64,000 bases of DNA from Sialis fuliginosa (taxonomy: Eukaryota; Arthropoda; Insecta; Megaloptera; Sialidae): NCBI GenBank assembly GCA_961205875.1, contig OY540813.1:18509001-18573000 (forward strand). Reading direction: 5' to 3'. Position 1 is the stretch's first letter. Every line of letters begins with the position of its first letter. The notes under the pieces were generated by a model. The model was not told the DNA's origin. It was given only the letters and a program-made list of their open reading frames with translations, and did not search any database. Of this stretch, positions 15,121 through 29,552 are shown one piece after another. The translations under genes were made by a program, and so were the position numbers.

Positions 15121-16100
15121 CATTATAAGAACATGTGCCCGGAAAAATTTGTGAGGGGACTACGGCCCTCCAAAGATTTAATTCAAAATTAGTATTTATT
15201 TAATATCTTGAAAACACATTGTGCTAAAGTTATGAAATTTTATTCAGGATACAGGGTTTAGTATTAATAAGTGATATCAGGGGCGCCGACTACATGGGGC
15301 TTGAGGGGCTCAAGCCCCCCCAATAAATGTATGCCTTCTGCCTGTGTAGTTGATTATAATTATTTATTATCTTGAGAACCTATTGTGATGCAGTTATGAA
15401 ATTTGATAATCGGTTTAGTATTAATAAGTGTAATCGATTTCCAGTATCAACCAATAATAATTTAGACCGGGACTGTATGGAACTAGTCGGCCCGTCGATT
15501 TTTATCTAGTATTTTTTTGTTCTTTATTTTTTTTACTGATTGTGAGTTAGGCACTAACATACTGTAAGATTATATGACACATAACACAAAAAATATACTT
15601 TGATTATTTGTATCCATACGAAATAAATGACTGCAGAATTTTATTATACCTCATGTTATTATACCTTCTTATACGTGTCCTTAAAGCTATAGCCAGTTAT
15701 ATTACTGTTAAACGTACTTGCGACTAAAAAACGAAACTTAAAATTGTTATTTATTGATAAGGATACATTTTTGGAGGTACATTCACATGATTTTTTTTTT
15801 TAATTATAGAACAAGAAACTTCATTTCGTGTAATTTAAAGCATCCGTATTAAGTAAAATTCTGCAATCCTTTCTTTTGTATCCTTATTTTTCCTGTAAAC
15901 AGTTAATCCTACGACCAATGAGCAAAGTGTATTTTTGTGTCATATAATCTTATATTAGTATCCAACTCAGAAAAAAATGAAATAACAAAAAGTTACTAGA
16001 TAATATCGTTAGTTGATTCTGGAAATCGATAAAATACTAAACCCTGTATCAAAGTTTATACCTGTATCACATTCGCATTCTCCAGATTTGAAATAAAATC
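15121..16100. repeat. Large imperfect palindrome (fold-back repeat)
   Basis: 15361-15700 pairs with 15760-16100. For example AGATTATATGACACA at about 15567 is mirrored near 15940, GTGTAATCGATTTCCAG at about 15428 is mirrored by CTGGAAATCGAT at about 16018, and GCAGAATTTTATTA at about 15633 is mirrored by AAGTAAAATTCTGCA near 15853. The preceding 15121-15270 is a partial direct duplicate of the arm start. A CAGGGGCGCC end at 15268 suggests a separate hAT-type insertion at the junction. 17344-17700 is a further half-copy. Confidence 0.7.
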
Positions 16101-16138
16101 TAATTTGGGGCAAAATATTTAGAAGGCACACGGAAAAT

Positions 16139-16850
16139 TTTTTTGGACCCCCTTTCCATAGACTGAAGTGAACTCACATTTTTTTCACTTACCCCATTGA
16201 GTGGGATGCACAGAACATTAAATATGGGATGTCATTATCTATCAAAATAAAAAATTTGAAAAAATTCGAGAATATAGCTTTTAATTAATACTTTCACTGA
16301 AAATTATTACGAATACTGTCAAAATTATTTTAGACCCTCCTCCCATAAACTGAAAAGTGAACTCACATTTTTCTTTTCACTTACCTTATTGAGTGGGGTG
16401 TCATTAGATAAGTCTCTTAAAATGCAACAAAAAATGTTATATGACCTTTTGATTTTAACCCTTCAGTCACGATATATTTGCATTTAAATGTCGTTATCAG
16501 AGCGTCCGTCCCCCCTTCTACTTTCTAAGCTATCGATGCAAAAATCTAAAAAAAAAATCTAGAATGTAGCTTTTAGTTAGTACTTTCAATGAAAATTATA
16601 GCGAACACTGTAGCTAGAATAGTTTATAAAAAAAATTGAAATAACTCTTGTTTATAAATCGTAATGACTACGGAAACCTATTATGTGCGTGCCCAACACG
16701 CACTTGGCCATTTTATTTTTACTCCTCATATCACTTTTTACTTAATCCTGATAATGTTATTCTAACGCATTTCATTCAAATTTCGCCGCCTTCGATGATT
16801 GGCAGCTGCGTGAAAATCACGCATCGTACCCGCCTTCCTCCGGCCCTGCT
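16139..16850. repeat. Dispersed repeat, related copy at 56750-57420
   Basis: It shares long blocks with 56750-57420: GGACCCCCTTTCCATAGACT, CATTGAGTGGGGTGTC, ATGACCTTTTGATTT, CGATATATTTGC, and at its end GACTACGGAAACCTAT with GTGCGTGCCCAACACGCA. The block from GACCCCCT to the GTTATCAG segment occurs twice in partial tandem. The ending resembles the 'CTACGGAACCCT...CACGCACTTGGCC' motif common in insect repeats. The 93-aa open frame at 16648 is not a gene. Confidence 0.7.
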
Positions 16851-16972
16851 TGTTAGTAAAGTACTTCCAACAGTAATAGAACTGGCTGTAGGTCTAAGAG
16901 GACACGTATTAGGTGGTATATGTACATGAAATTTTGTCTTACCTTTAATCATAGAACAGGAATATAAATATA

Positions 16973-17341
16973 CAGGTAAATGTCATTTTGCACCGGTTCG
17001 ATTTACGCCGATTCACAATTACGTCGGTTGGTGCTGGCATGGGATTCCCCGGTTCGGCCGACACCAGACGACAGTAGGCGCCACGATTCTAATAGCAGAC
17101 ACACTTTTACACGTTGTTTTATTCTATTACCATATACGCTAGCAGCCTATTGACTATTGTGTGTGTGAAATTGTTTCCGAGTTAGTTTTCGTTTTGTTTT
17201 TAAGGAAAATAAAAAGCTATGATTATATTTTTTATTTTATTTAACCTTATATCGTCCATTATATTTGTGTTCATTTTACGCCGATTTTTTTACGCCGGTG
17301 TCTCTCGGAACGGAACCCCGGTATAAAACGACGTTTACCTG
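16973..17341. mobile_element. Tc1/mariner-type MITE with TA duplication, 369 bp
   Basis: The left end CAGGTAAATGTCATTTTG and the right end (reverse complement CAGGTAAACGTCGTTTTA) are inverted repeats, flanked by TA at 16971-16972 and 17342-17343. The interior carries further inverted GC-rich motifs (CACCGG, TTTACGCCGATT). The flanking repeat continues across the insertion: TAATCATAGAACAGG before and TTTTGTGTAATTTGAAG after match the uninterrupted 15805-15840, which acts as an empty-site copy. Confidence 0.8.
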
Positions 17342-17343
17342 TA

Positions 17344-17790
17344 TTTTGTGTAATTTGAAGTATCCGTATTAAGTAAAATTCTGCATGCTTTCTTTTAAAT
17401 CGATATTTTTTGTAAACGGTTTATCTCCTATGATAAATGAACAAAATATATTTTTGTGTATATTGTGTCATACAGTGTCATTCAAGCGTCTAGCTCAGGA
17501 AAAAATTAAAGAATAAAAAAAATACTGGATAAAAATCGACGGCCCCCCTGCGCCCACACAACCTTGGTCAAAATTACTATTGGTTGATACTGGATATCGA
17601 TTACACTTATTAATACTAAACCTTGTATCAAATTTCATAACTGTAACACAATCGGTTCTCAAGATATTAAATAAAAACTAATTTTGAGTAAATTCTTTTA
17701 AGGGCTGTAGCCCTCCCATGAACAATTTCCGGATATATGTTCATATAATGTTTTATGCTTAAAATGCTGAATCACCCATATATGTATTAT
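17344..17790. repeat. Half-copy of the 15.1-16.1 kb repeat
   Basis: TTTTGTGTAATTTGAAGTAT, CCGTATTAAGTAAAATTCTG, GTATTTTTGTGT-like and TACTAAACCTTGTATCAAA blocks match 15820-16075 in the same order. The final part (GGGCTGTAGCCCTCCC, TGCTGAATCACCC) is shared with 3655-3832. Confidence 0.65.
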
Positions 17791-17799
17791 TTGCGAGGT

Positions 17800-18147
17800 G
17801 TATGGGCGTTCTTCCACACACCGGCAAAACCGGTGTCAGTGACGGTGCCGTCACCGGTTGCAATGTAATTAAATCAGAGCTTTCACACGTAGACCGGCTC
17901 GGCTAATTTGCCGGCCCGTGAAATGCTGTCGGCGTTGAACTCGACAATTCGAATGCCGGGTCAAACATATTTATGCTCTCATTGTGGTATTTTGATGCTT
18001 GATATTGTTCTGTTCAACCAGGAAACCAAAATGTTGGTACATAGTTGACTTTGGTGTCATCTGCTCTAAGTTTCGCGAACAGTGTATAGAAGCTTTCTTC
18101 CAAGTACCTTACAGTCAACAGAAGATGTACCCAATACTGGATTTTTA
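17800..18147. other. Locally GC-rich intergenic DNA
   Basis: 17820-17960 is rich in CCGG and CGGTG motifs (ACACCGGCAAAACCGGTG, TGACGGTGCCGTCACCGG), forming short perfect palindromes unlike the AT-rich surroundings. It is likely part of another decayed DNA element. No open frame is supported. Confidence 0.4.
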
Positions 18148-18330
18148 GGGTTCCGTAGAAAACTAGGAACCCTTATAGTTTCGCCATGTCTGTCCTCAAA
18201 AAAATGTTACCGATTAAGATGAAATTTGGTATACGGATGAAGACTGATAACCCAAAAACAGAAATGATAATATTTTTGAAAAAAAATATTTTGACCCCCT
18301 TATATATACATATGTTGCACTTAGAAGTAA
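18148..18330. repeat. AGGGTTCCGTAG-type repeat end
   Basis: AGGGTTCCGTAGAAAACTAG followed by CGCCATGTCTGTCC, then ATGAAATTTGGTATACGG and TTTGACCCCCTT. The same AGGGTTCC start occurs at 50188, and the GTATACGGA(T/C)GAAGACT block is repeated at 56686-56702. This is one end of a dispersed non-autonomous element whose other end is not clear here. Confidence 0.5.
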
Positions 18331-18572
18331 GATAGTACATAAAGCTACAGCTGTGATCATCTGACCAATAATAATAAAATACTAAATTGATTATGTAAAA
18401 TTATTACAACACAATCTACTTTATGTATGTAACTGTAACTCGTTTTATAAATGCACTTGTAAACCTTGAAAAATCTACAAAAATTGTACAATGCACAATA
18501 TATTTTAACATATTGCAGTACATATTGAGATACCTACATTCATTTTAAGTATTTACTTTACTATAATAAATA

Positions 18573-19351
18573 CAGGGGCGTAACTAGGAGTTGGCGAACC
18601 AACCTCCGCTGTAAGTGGAAAAATCAGGAGAAGAGATATACTGGTTGATGACAGGGAACGCCGACAGCGAGTTGATGAGCAAAGAAAGATATACTATAAG
18701 TATACTCATTATCAGTCATATCAAGAGGGCGCTTTTTTTTGTTTTTACTGGAAGCGCAGCGACCTTTAGCTAGGATTAAGGCAGTATCGATTAAATTAGG
18801 ATTCTTCGGATCCAAAGAGATCCTGCGAGAGCAAGTGAGAGAAATATAAGGGTTCATACTGTTGTCCTTTTTTCTCGACTCAAGATAGACAAGTATAGAA
18901 TGGAACGCTCGATGTCTCTTTTCCTCATATCAAAANNNNNNNNNNNNNNNNNNNNNNNNNNNNNNNNNNNNNNNNNNNNNNNNNNNNNNNNNNNNNNNNN
19001 NNNNNNNNNNNNNNNNNNNNNNNNNNNNNNNNNNNNNNNNNNNNNNNNNNNNNNNNNNNNNNNNNNNNNNNNNNNNNNNNNNNNNNNNNNNNNNNNNNNN
19101 NNNNNNNNNNNNNNNNNNNNNNNNNNNNNNNNNNNAATTTCAAAACAAATTTGATCGCTGCCTCCATATCTAAATGAAGAACATGTATGCAACGGAGTAT
19201 AAATAAACAAAGGGAGGATGTTGAAGGCTTGAAGGGGATTAACAGCTATTTGTAATAAGTTTTCAATGATGTATATTTTTCAGACCAATCCCTCGTTTCT
19301 AACAACATTGCGGGAGAGGAGAAGGTTCCCTCCCCACTGGTTACGCCACTG
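18573..19351. mobile_element. hAT-like element interrupted by assembly gap
   Basis: The left end CAGGGGCGTAACTAGGAG and the right end CTGGTTACGCCACTG are inverted repeats of the CAGTGGCGTA class seen elsewhere in the window. Flanking 8-mers (AATAAATA, ACGTGCAT) do not match, so the two ends may belong to different copies, or the insertion is rearranged. The interior is unknown because of the N gap. Confidence 0.5.
18936..19135. other. Assembly gap, 200 N
   Basis: A run of exactly 200 N, the usual placeholder size, so the true length is unknown. It falls inside a repeat, the likely reason for the break. Any open frame called across it is an artefact. Confidence 0.99.
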
Positions 19352-19809
19352 ACGTGCATTTCTAACAAACATCAACTCTTTTAATAATTTTTTTATTAAT
19401 TTTAATACACTTTTTTTAAACCGGAAAATAAAATACTAAGTAGTGATAAGTGATAAGATAATAATAAGTGGTGGTTTCTGTCAATAAATTGTTTCTTATA
19501 ATATTTGTATAGATTTTACATAATATGCAGAGCTCGATCTAGCTATTCAGCCGCTCTGGGCAAAAATTATTTTTGCCGCCCTTTATTTTTAATTATACTA
19601 TATGGACTGAAAAATCTTTGGCCTGGTAAACAGATGGTGACATAAACAAAAAATCCTTATGCTTCCCATAAAGTACCAACCTTAACTAGAATACTGTCAA
19701 CATTTCATGTACTCTTGTTACAGTACTCAGGTTACAGCCTTCGAAATGACGCTACTTTTGTTATTTTTTTAATCACGGAAAAAAATTAATTTCGTGTTTT
19801 GATTAAACA

Positions 19810-20112
19810 TTGTTTTTGATGGAAAAAAATACCACCAAAACAAAGGAATGGCTTGATCAATGTTACGGCACATCTGCCCCAGTTAATTCAACCGTAAAAT
19901 ATTGGTTTGCTTTGTTTCGTCGTGACCGTACGAGCACAAATGATGCATCACGTTCAGGAAGATCAAATGAGGCAGTTACTCCAGAAAAAAAATCGTGAAA
20001 TTGTGTTGAATGACCGCAAAGTGAGCTAGCTAACACCATAGGCATCTCAAAGGAACGTGCTGGTCATATTCTTCATAAATGTTTATTTTGGACGAAACGC
20101 CTCTGTGTTCTA
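19810..20112 (+). pseudogene. Mariner transposase N-terminal fragment
   Basis: Translation from about 19819 gives MEKNTTKTKEWLDQCYG, then STVKYWFALFRRDRTSTNDA and RSGRSNEAVT. This is the N-terminal helix-turn-helix region of mariner transposases (mauritiana-like pattern: KEWLD, YWFxxFxRGRTST, RSGRP-EAV). After a frame break near 19997, coding resumes with LNDRKVS, an in-frame stop, then ISKERAGHILHK. The catalytic DDD domain is absent and the copy ends near 20112. It is a dead 5' fragment of about 100 codons, probably 5'/3' truncated by later insertions. Confidence 0.85.
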
Positions 20113-20247
20113 TTGACGACCCTGACCCTTTTAAATATTGTTCAATCTAGTACAAACAATCGTGTTAGATGTCTGTAGCAGTCTGTAGTCTTCAAAATTT
20201 TCTCTTTCAAGTCCTTCCCATTCCATTTATTATTCCATATTCCATGG

Positions 20248-20280
20248 AATACCCGGGGTCCCCCGGGTCCCCGGGGTATT
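20248..20280. repeat. GC-rich short palindrome
   Basis: AATACCCGGGGTCCCCCGGG followed by TCCCCGGGGTATT is nearly self-complementary end to end, and is very GC-rich in an AT-rich setting. It may be the tip of a small inverted-repeat element (TTCCATGGAA lies next to it). Confidence 0.5.
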
Positions 20281-20415
20281 GGGATATTTCCTTTACTTGC
20301 ACGTCCACCCCTATCAAATATGACAGAACCTGTGTACACTGTACATGAAGTAATCAGAACAATGTTTGTAAAATAATTACGATATGTCACAGAATAATAA
20401 ATAATATATGTATAG

Positions 20416-20982
20416 CCATAGACATAGAGCATGGACGGCATGACCATGCATTCTGTATTAACATCAGTGGCGTAGATAGGGGGATGATTGAGATGATCAA
20501 TCACCCCCCATGAGTTTAGTTAAAGATTATTTTTTTAAACGTCTTAAGTATGAATAAAATTGTAGAAGTAAATGAGAAAAATTTGGTAAATTAAGAGTAA
20601 AAAAAAGGTCTTCAGTTATTTTAAAATTTTGAATTATGTACCTTTTTTTAGTAATAAAACAAAAAATGTATGGTCAAAAAAAAAAAAAAGGTCATTAAAT
20701 TTTTTTCGCATATTTTAGAGGCCCCTCAGCCACCACTTGTCATATCGCCCCCCATCGTAAAAAGCTATCTACGCCACTGATTAACATAATGGTGTAACAT
20801 TTCTCCAAAACAGTGAGAGAGATGCGGTAGATTTGGAATATATCTATCTCATTTTCTAATAAAAATTAAATAGACACTCCTGTTTAAAAAAGGACAAGTG
20901 ATCCCAAACTATTTTCTATCACTTTCTTCTGACACCACTGTGTTTTCGAGTCAAATGCGCGGTCCATGCTCTATGTCTATGG
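20416..20982. mobile_element. Outer MITE with CCATAGACATAGAGC ends
   Basis: CCATAGACATAGAGCATGGA at 20416 is the reverse complement of TCCATGCTCTATGTCTATGG ending at 20982. The flanks (TATAG before, ATATAG after) are compatible with a TA-type site. It is split by the younger hAT-type MITE at 20465-20779. A related end occurs at about 46905-46935 (GCGCGGTCTATGCTGTATGT). Confidence 0.75.
20465..20779. mobile_element. hAT-type MITE, 315 bp, perfect target duplication
   Basis: The ends CAGTGGCGTAGATAG and CTATCTACGCCACTG are perfect 15-bp inverted repeats. ATTAACAT flanks both sides (20457-20464 and 20780-20787), an exact 8-bp duplication as made by hAT transposases. Subterminal runs of G (left) and C (right) are also mirrored. 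It is non-coding and nested inside the element at 20416-20982. Confidence 0.92.
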
Positions 20983-21336
20983 ATATAGCGTTTATTTTGC
21001 GTAGTTGGCAATTTAAAAGTTTGACGTACCACTGACCAAGGTTACACTGACATCTATTTTCAGATTTAACTTATTCTGTGGATTTAACTACGAACAAGAA
21101 GAAGTGACAGATTGTGAAGAAGAAAAAATTATGTCGTATGTGGTCGTATGTGTGATGTCTTATTTTTAAGATGGTGTGAAAATGACAAGTTCTTTTAGTT
21201 TAAACCGTTTAAACATTTCAATTTCTTATTTTACTAGTGGTTATTATATAATTAAATAATTTACGCGTATAATATCGCTATCTTTAAATTTAGTGATTAG
21301 ATTTTAAATGAAGTTAGTATACTTTTTTCAATCCCG
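20983..21336. other. Upstream region of PI4K2
   Basis: No repeat or gene seen. The short less AT-rich part (about 21000-21180) followed by an AT-rich stretch up to the ATG is the likely promoter and 5' UTR of PI4K2. Confidence 0.4.
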
Positions 21337-25477
<4,141 letters not shown>

Positions 25478-25808
25478 CTGATTGCTGTAAATTTTGTTGT
25501 ATCTGGTCAAATTATACATATTTTTTGTTAAACTTTATTTTATAATTAATTGTATTATCTAATATGAAACATTTATTTAATTATGTAACTTTTATGAAAA
25601 CATTATTTCTATTAATATTTTTTAGTGAAATACATATGTAATTCTTATTTTGTTGCCATTTTTGTATAAAATGGTTTTTGTTTAAATATAAATTTTGAAA
25701 TAATCTTTTATATTTTAATTATTTAAACTTAACAACCATTATATGCATTTTTTTAATATACAGACGGATGGAGGCTGACTGAAGTTAGGAACTTTATTTA
25801 GCTAAATT

Positions 25809-25972
25809 CAGGGTTTTTTTTAAAAGAACAAAGGTGCCGGAACTCTCACTTTTTACTAAAGAAAATTGTATTCAAATGTCATTTTAATTAAATTTAAAAC
25901 AACTTTTCATAATGCCACGAAAAAAAGGTGCTGGACACCGTTCCACCGCGTTACATTACGAAAAAAGGCCTG
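25809..25972. mobile_element. Probable hAT-type MITE, 164 bp
   Basis: It starts CAGGGTTTTTTTTAAAAG and ends ACGAAAAAAGGCCTG, loosely inverted. The flanking 8-mers GCTAAATT (25801-25808) and GTTAAATC (25973-25980) match 6 of 8, as expected for an older copy. Confidence 0.5.
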
Positions 25973-26962
25973 GTTAAATCATATCAATCTACTCTAGTCG
26001 ATTAATATATGGTTAAATGTAGATATATTTAAATAAGATAGTATGAAGGTGTAATCTAATCCCATTATGATATTTATGATTGATGCAGTGTGATTATTTG
26101 ATTAGCATTGAAATATTTCCATTAGGTATCTAGCTGGATCTAATTAGATCTGATGAGATCCAAAAAGATCAGACCATTTTCAGAATCTGAACAATTTATC
26201 TAAATTATTTGAAATTTTAATACGTAAAAACAAACTACATTACAGAGGGCAGTGGCGCAGCGAGCAGACTATGCTGTATATACCAGTTCTTGTTATTTCA
26301 CTGAAATAAACCAATAGAAAGCGAGGGAGGACTAAATTTGGATGAGTGACCATTTTCTTTCATTATGATTACACTGTTAATACCGTGGGGATGGATAAAG
26401 GCTTTTATTAGAAAGTAAACATTATTGCTCCATTACGTTGGTGTCAATTTTTATTTTGTTTCATTGCAAAACTGGTTCACTGCTGATAAATAAGTTTAAA
26501 AAAAAAAATGATGTACTAACATATTGAGTCCTCTACCACCTACTATACCATTTGTGCTAAGTACTGTTACATATGTATCTAAATTTCACTACGTAAAAAG
26601 TAGAACACTGCACAGCTAGTAAATGTAAAGTTAATAAACAAATGTTATATAAAACGCAGAACAATTGACCAAAATACTGAACTGTCCCACAAAATTTGAG
26701 ATAAATGGTCAGCATAATATATGTATATATATATAGTTAGCAATATTTATTAAAAGTTGAAATATATTCATTGTAATCGATTGTAACTGACCACACTTTA
26801 TGTACACAAAATACTGTAAATATACTGCATGTATATTATTGTACGGTAATAAATTCTTTCATGATTAACTTTTAATATTGGGTTCAGATTATTTTCTAAA
26901 TCTATTATAAATTTGAGATGTAATTTAAAAAAAAAACACACTACCTTAATATATGAAATATA
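25973..26962. other. Intergenic, no gene seen
   Basis: AT-rich DNA between PI4K2 and the small complex I-like gene. A single CAGTGGCGCAGCGAG hAT-type end is present at 26250 with no clear partner. An AT microsatellite lies near 26720. Confidence 0.5.
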
Positions 26963-26968
26963 TTTATT
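26963..26968 (-). terminator. Candidate poly(A) signal of the 75-aa gene
   Basis: AATAAA on the minus strand, about 90 nt after the stop codon at 27057. This is a plausible position, but the region is AT-rich and chance matches are frequent. Confidence 0.45.
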
Positions 26969-27056
26969 GGTACATTACAATGACCATAATATAACAATAC
27001 CATAAATAGCATTTTACTGTACACATTTCTACTTTATAAAAATTTGAGGTTACTCT

Positions 27057-27284
27057 TTAATCTTTTCTTATTTTCTCAACTCTTGGGTCATCAGGTCTGT
27101 ATACAACATAATTTAATTTGTATCGACGATTGTCACAATCTTTCCTGTAGTAATTATATAATCCTGCACATCCTAAACCAACTCCTATTACAGCCATGAA
27201 AGAGCTTCCCACAACTTCTGGAATTTCACTCCATCCTCTTTTGAATAATCCAATTAGACCTCGGTTTACTGGAGCACTTGCCAT
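27057..27284 (-). CDS. Small single-pass protein, complex I NDUFA3-like
   Basis: Single coding exon of 75 aa, from MASAPVNRGL to a charged end DDPRVEKIRKD. GWSEIPEVVGSSF leads into one membrane segment (about residues 28-46), followed by YNYYRKDCDNRRYK and the tail NYVVYRPDDPRVEK. The shape (short N-terminus with a W-x-E-x-P motif, one helix, hydrophilic tail) fits small accessory subunits of mitochondrial NADH:ubiquinone oxidoreductase of the NDUFA3/NDUFA4 kind, and I recall similar conserved insect proteins of about this size. There is no cleavable presequence. The assignment is inference; what is firm is a short, well-formed frame with conserved-looking charged tail. It is head-to-head with RWDD1, 273 bp between start codons. 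Confidence 0.65.
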   Translation of the reverse strand: MASAPVNRGLIGLFKRGWSEIPEVVGSSFMAVIGVGLGCAGLYNYYRKDCDNRRYKLNYVVYRPDDPRVEKIRKD

Positions 27285-27557
27285 TTTGACAAGTTTTTAA
27301 AAGTTTTGTTTGAAATTAAGCTTTATTTCCGATTTATGTATTAATTCCAATCAATATTTTTGTACTCAATGACAAGTACCACAGAAGTATTAAAAAATTT
27401 TAGATTAAAAATATCAGAAGACAATAATTTTTAGAAATGTGTTTTTATTTAGTCTATGAATATGATTTTGACATTTGAACTTATTTGTAGCACACTTTTT
27501 ATAAAAAGGAAGGAATAACGCAAAAGAGAAGTAATTATATGTCAATTAAAATAAAAT
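27285..27557. promoter_or_regulatory. Shared divergent promoter region
   Basis: The 273 bp between the two opposed start codons must hold both 5' UTRs and both transcription starts, so a bidirectional promoter is likely. No TATA box is convincing. The sequence is not interrupted by any repeat, unlike most non-coding DNA here. Confidence 0.55.
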
Positions 27558-29476
27558 ATGGATTATAAAGAAGAACAAACTTCTGAGATAGAAGCCCTCG
27601 ATTCTATATATTGTGATGATTTACAAAGTATTAAAAAATATTAAGGTTATGTTTAAGCTTTTTATCAATTCATATTTTTATTAGTTTTAGATACAGAACC
27701 TTTCCACAAATTCAAATTAACAATAAAATCTGAAGAGTGTGAAAACGAAACAAATGGCTTATCATGTAATCTTATATTTACATATACAGAAAAATATCCT
27801 GATGAACCACCTGAACTAGAAATAGAGCCCATTAGCTTAGATGAAGAATATTCAGATAAACTTAAAGCATATTTATTAGAACAAGTAAGTTAATGACTTT
27901 TGGTACATTTTAACTGATTAATATCTAGATAGTTGAAGACTCGTTATAGTCAGAAATTTTTGTCTGATAAATTTTGAATTCCTTACCAATATTATAATGT
28001 AATCAGCAATAAGCACTGCAGATTCACCTTAGGCGCACATTTAACTGTTATATTACAAGCAGTGAGGAACACAAAACTGTGAATAGTGTATTTGCCACTC
28101 TTCTATTGAGCACTCAAAGTGAGACTACAGTGCAAGTGGCTGAATGTAATATTTATAATAATATGAGGCATTGACCTCTGAAGAATGTGTGAAAACGTGC
28201 CAAATAAAAAATCATATACTTTGGCCTCACGTAACGCTTGTACACGCAGTATTTACTGCAAGTTAGAAACTCATCTAATAAAATAATGATCAGTATTTTT
28301 GTGGCTAGCTAGATTTGATTTATTGAATTTCAAATTTGCAGTATATACAATGCGTGTATGAGCAATACATGTGATGGAGTCATCTGTGTATATATTATTC
28401 CAAACTAGCCATTAATCACTCCTTTTAATACCATTATAGGGTTAAACGTTCTTTAGTTTAGATAAAAGTATACTAATTTTGTGAATACAACTTTCAGTCC
28501 GATGAAAATTTAGGAATGGTCATGATTTTTACATTAGTTTCGGCAGGTCAAGAATGGTTAAATGTAAAATGGGATGATATAAAAAAAAATAAAGAAGAAA
28601 TTAGAGTAAAACGCTTACGTGAAGAAGAGGAAGCAGAAAGGGTAAATTTACTTATTTTTAAACCATAATATAATTTATGCATTATCAACTATCATAACGT
28701 ATTATTTATTTATTTTCAGAAACGATTTGAAGGAACTAAAGTTACTGTTGAAAGTTTTATGAAATGGAAAATGCAATTTGAGCAAGATATGGGAATAGCA
28801 AAAAAAAGAGAAAAAGAGGATCGAGAAGGAAAAAAACTTACCGGAAGAGAATTATTTATGAAAGATAATACATTAAATGAATCAGATCTTAAGTTTCTTG
28901 ATGATGGTATTGAATTATTAATTTACTTTGCTTTTAATTGAATAGTATAGTTATATTCAGGGCTTTGAACCGGAACTGAACTTAAAAGTGAAAACCAGAA
29001 AAACCGGTATTTTTATCAGAACGAAAACCAGAACCAAACCGAAATTTTTTTTTTTTTTGGTTCGGTACATGTGTAATTACATGCATTAACATGATCATAC
29101 TCCACACTTCAGGGCTATCATACAAGTACCAGAAAATGTTCTAAGTTATGGTAGAAAATATTTTTATAGTATAAATAAAAACATTTAAAAATTAATCACT
29201 TCAACCAAAAACTAAAAAAAAAAAAATTTTTTTTTACTTGAACTGGAACGAAAATAAATAACGGATCAAAACCCTGATATCAACATTCTTTTTTGTCAGA
29301 AATTGCCATAATTAAATTAAATTATTACTACAATATAATATGTACATATTATTGTTTTAGGTGCAGGAAATGTAAAAGTTGATGAATCATTGTTCCAAGA
29401 TATTGATGATTTAGATTTAGAAGATGAAGAGGATGAAAGTTTTGATCCAGATAATTACAACAGTGATGATTCATGA
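27558..29476 (+). CDS. RWDD1: RWD domain-containing protein 1
   Basis: Five coding exons: 27558-27627, 27685-27884, 28498-28641, 28720-28906 and 29361-29476; 717 nt, 238 aa (human 243). MDYKEEQTSEIEALDSIY is the RWD start, and YTEKYPDEPPELEIEP carries the domain's signature YPxxxP. ENLGMVMIFTLVSAGQEWLN ends the RWD fold. A charged helix follows, then KWKMQFEQDMG and TGRELFM, the DFRP-like C-terminal segment. The acidic end (VDESLFQDIDDLDLEDEED) matches vertebrate RWDD1. RWDD1/DFRP2 binds and stabilises the GTPase DRG2, linking it to translation and growth. The exon 1 donor (GTATTA at 27628) is chosen because it alone keeps the frame into ILDTEPF; reading on meets a stop. Intron 4 carries a MITE. 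Confidence 0.95.
28958..29276. mobile_element. hAT-type MITE in RWDD1 intron 4
   Basis: It starts CAGGGCTTTGAACCGGAACT and ends ACGGATCAAAACCCTG. The interior repeats GGTTCGGTA/AACCAGAACC motifs like the family member at 44584-44960. The flanking 8-mers (GTTATATT, ATATCAAC) are not alike, so the duplication has decayed. Confidence 0.7.
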
Positions 29477-29546
29477 TTGAATTTTGTTATAATTGTAATG
29501 TATATTGGCATGTAATTAAAGTTATTTTAATTTAAAATACAGTTTT

Positions 29547-29552
29547 AATAAA
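29547..29552 (+). terminator. Candidate RWDD1 poly(A) signal
   Basis: AATAAA about 70 nt after the RWDD1 stop codon, the first such hexamer downstream. Confidence 0.5.

Noticed and set aside
16648..16929. 93-codon frame
   Set aside because: It overlaps the end of a dispersed repeat whose other copy (57360-57420) does not keep the frame.
18854..19210. Open frames across the N run
   Set aside because: They exist only because N is read as any residue.
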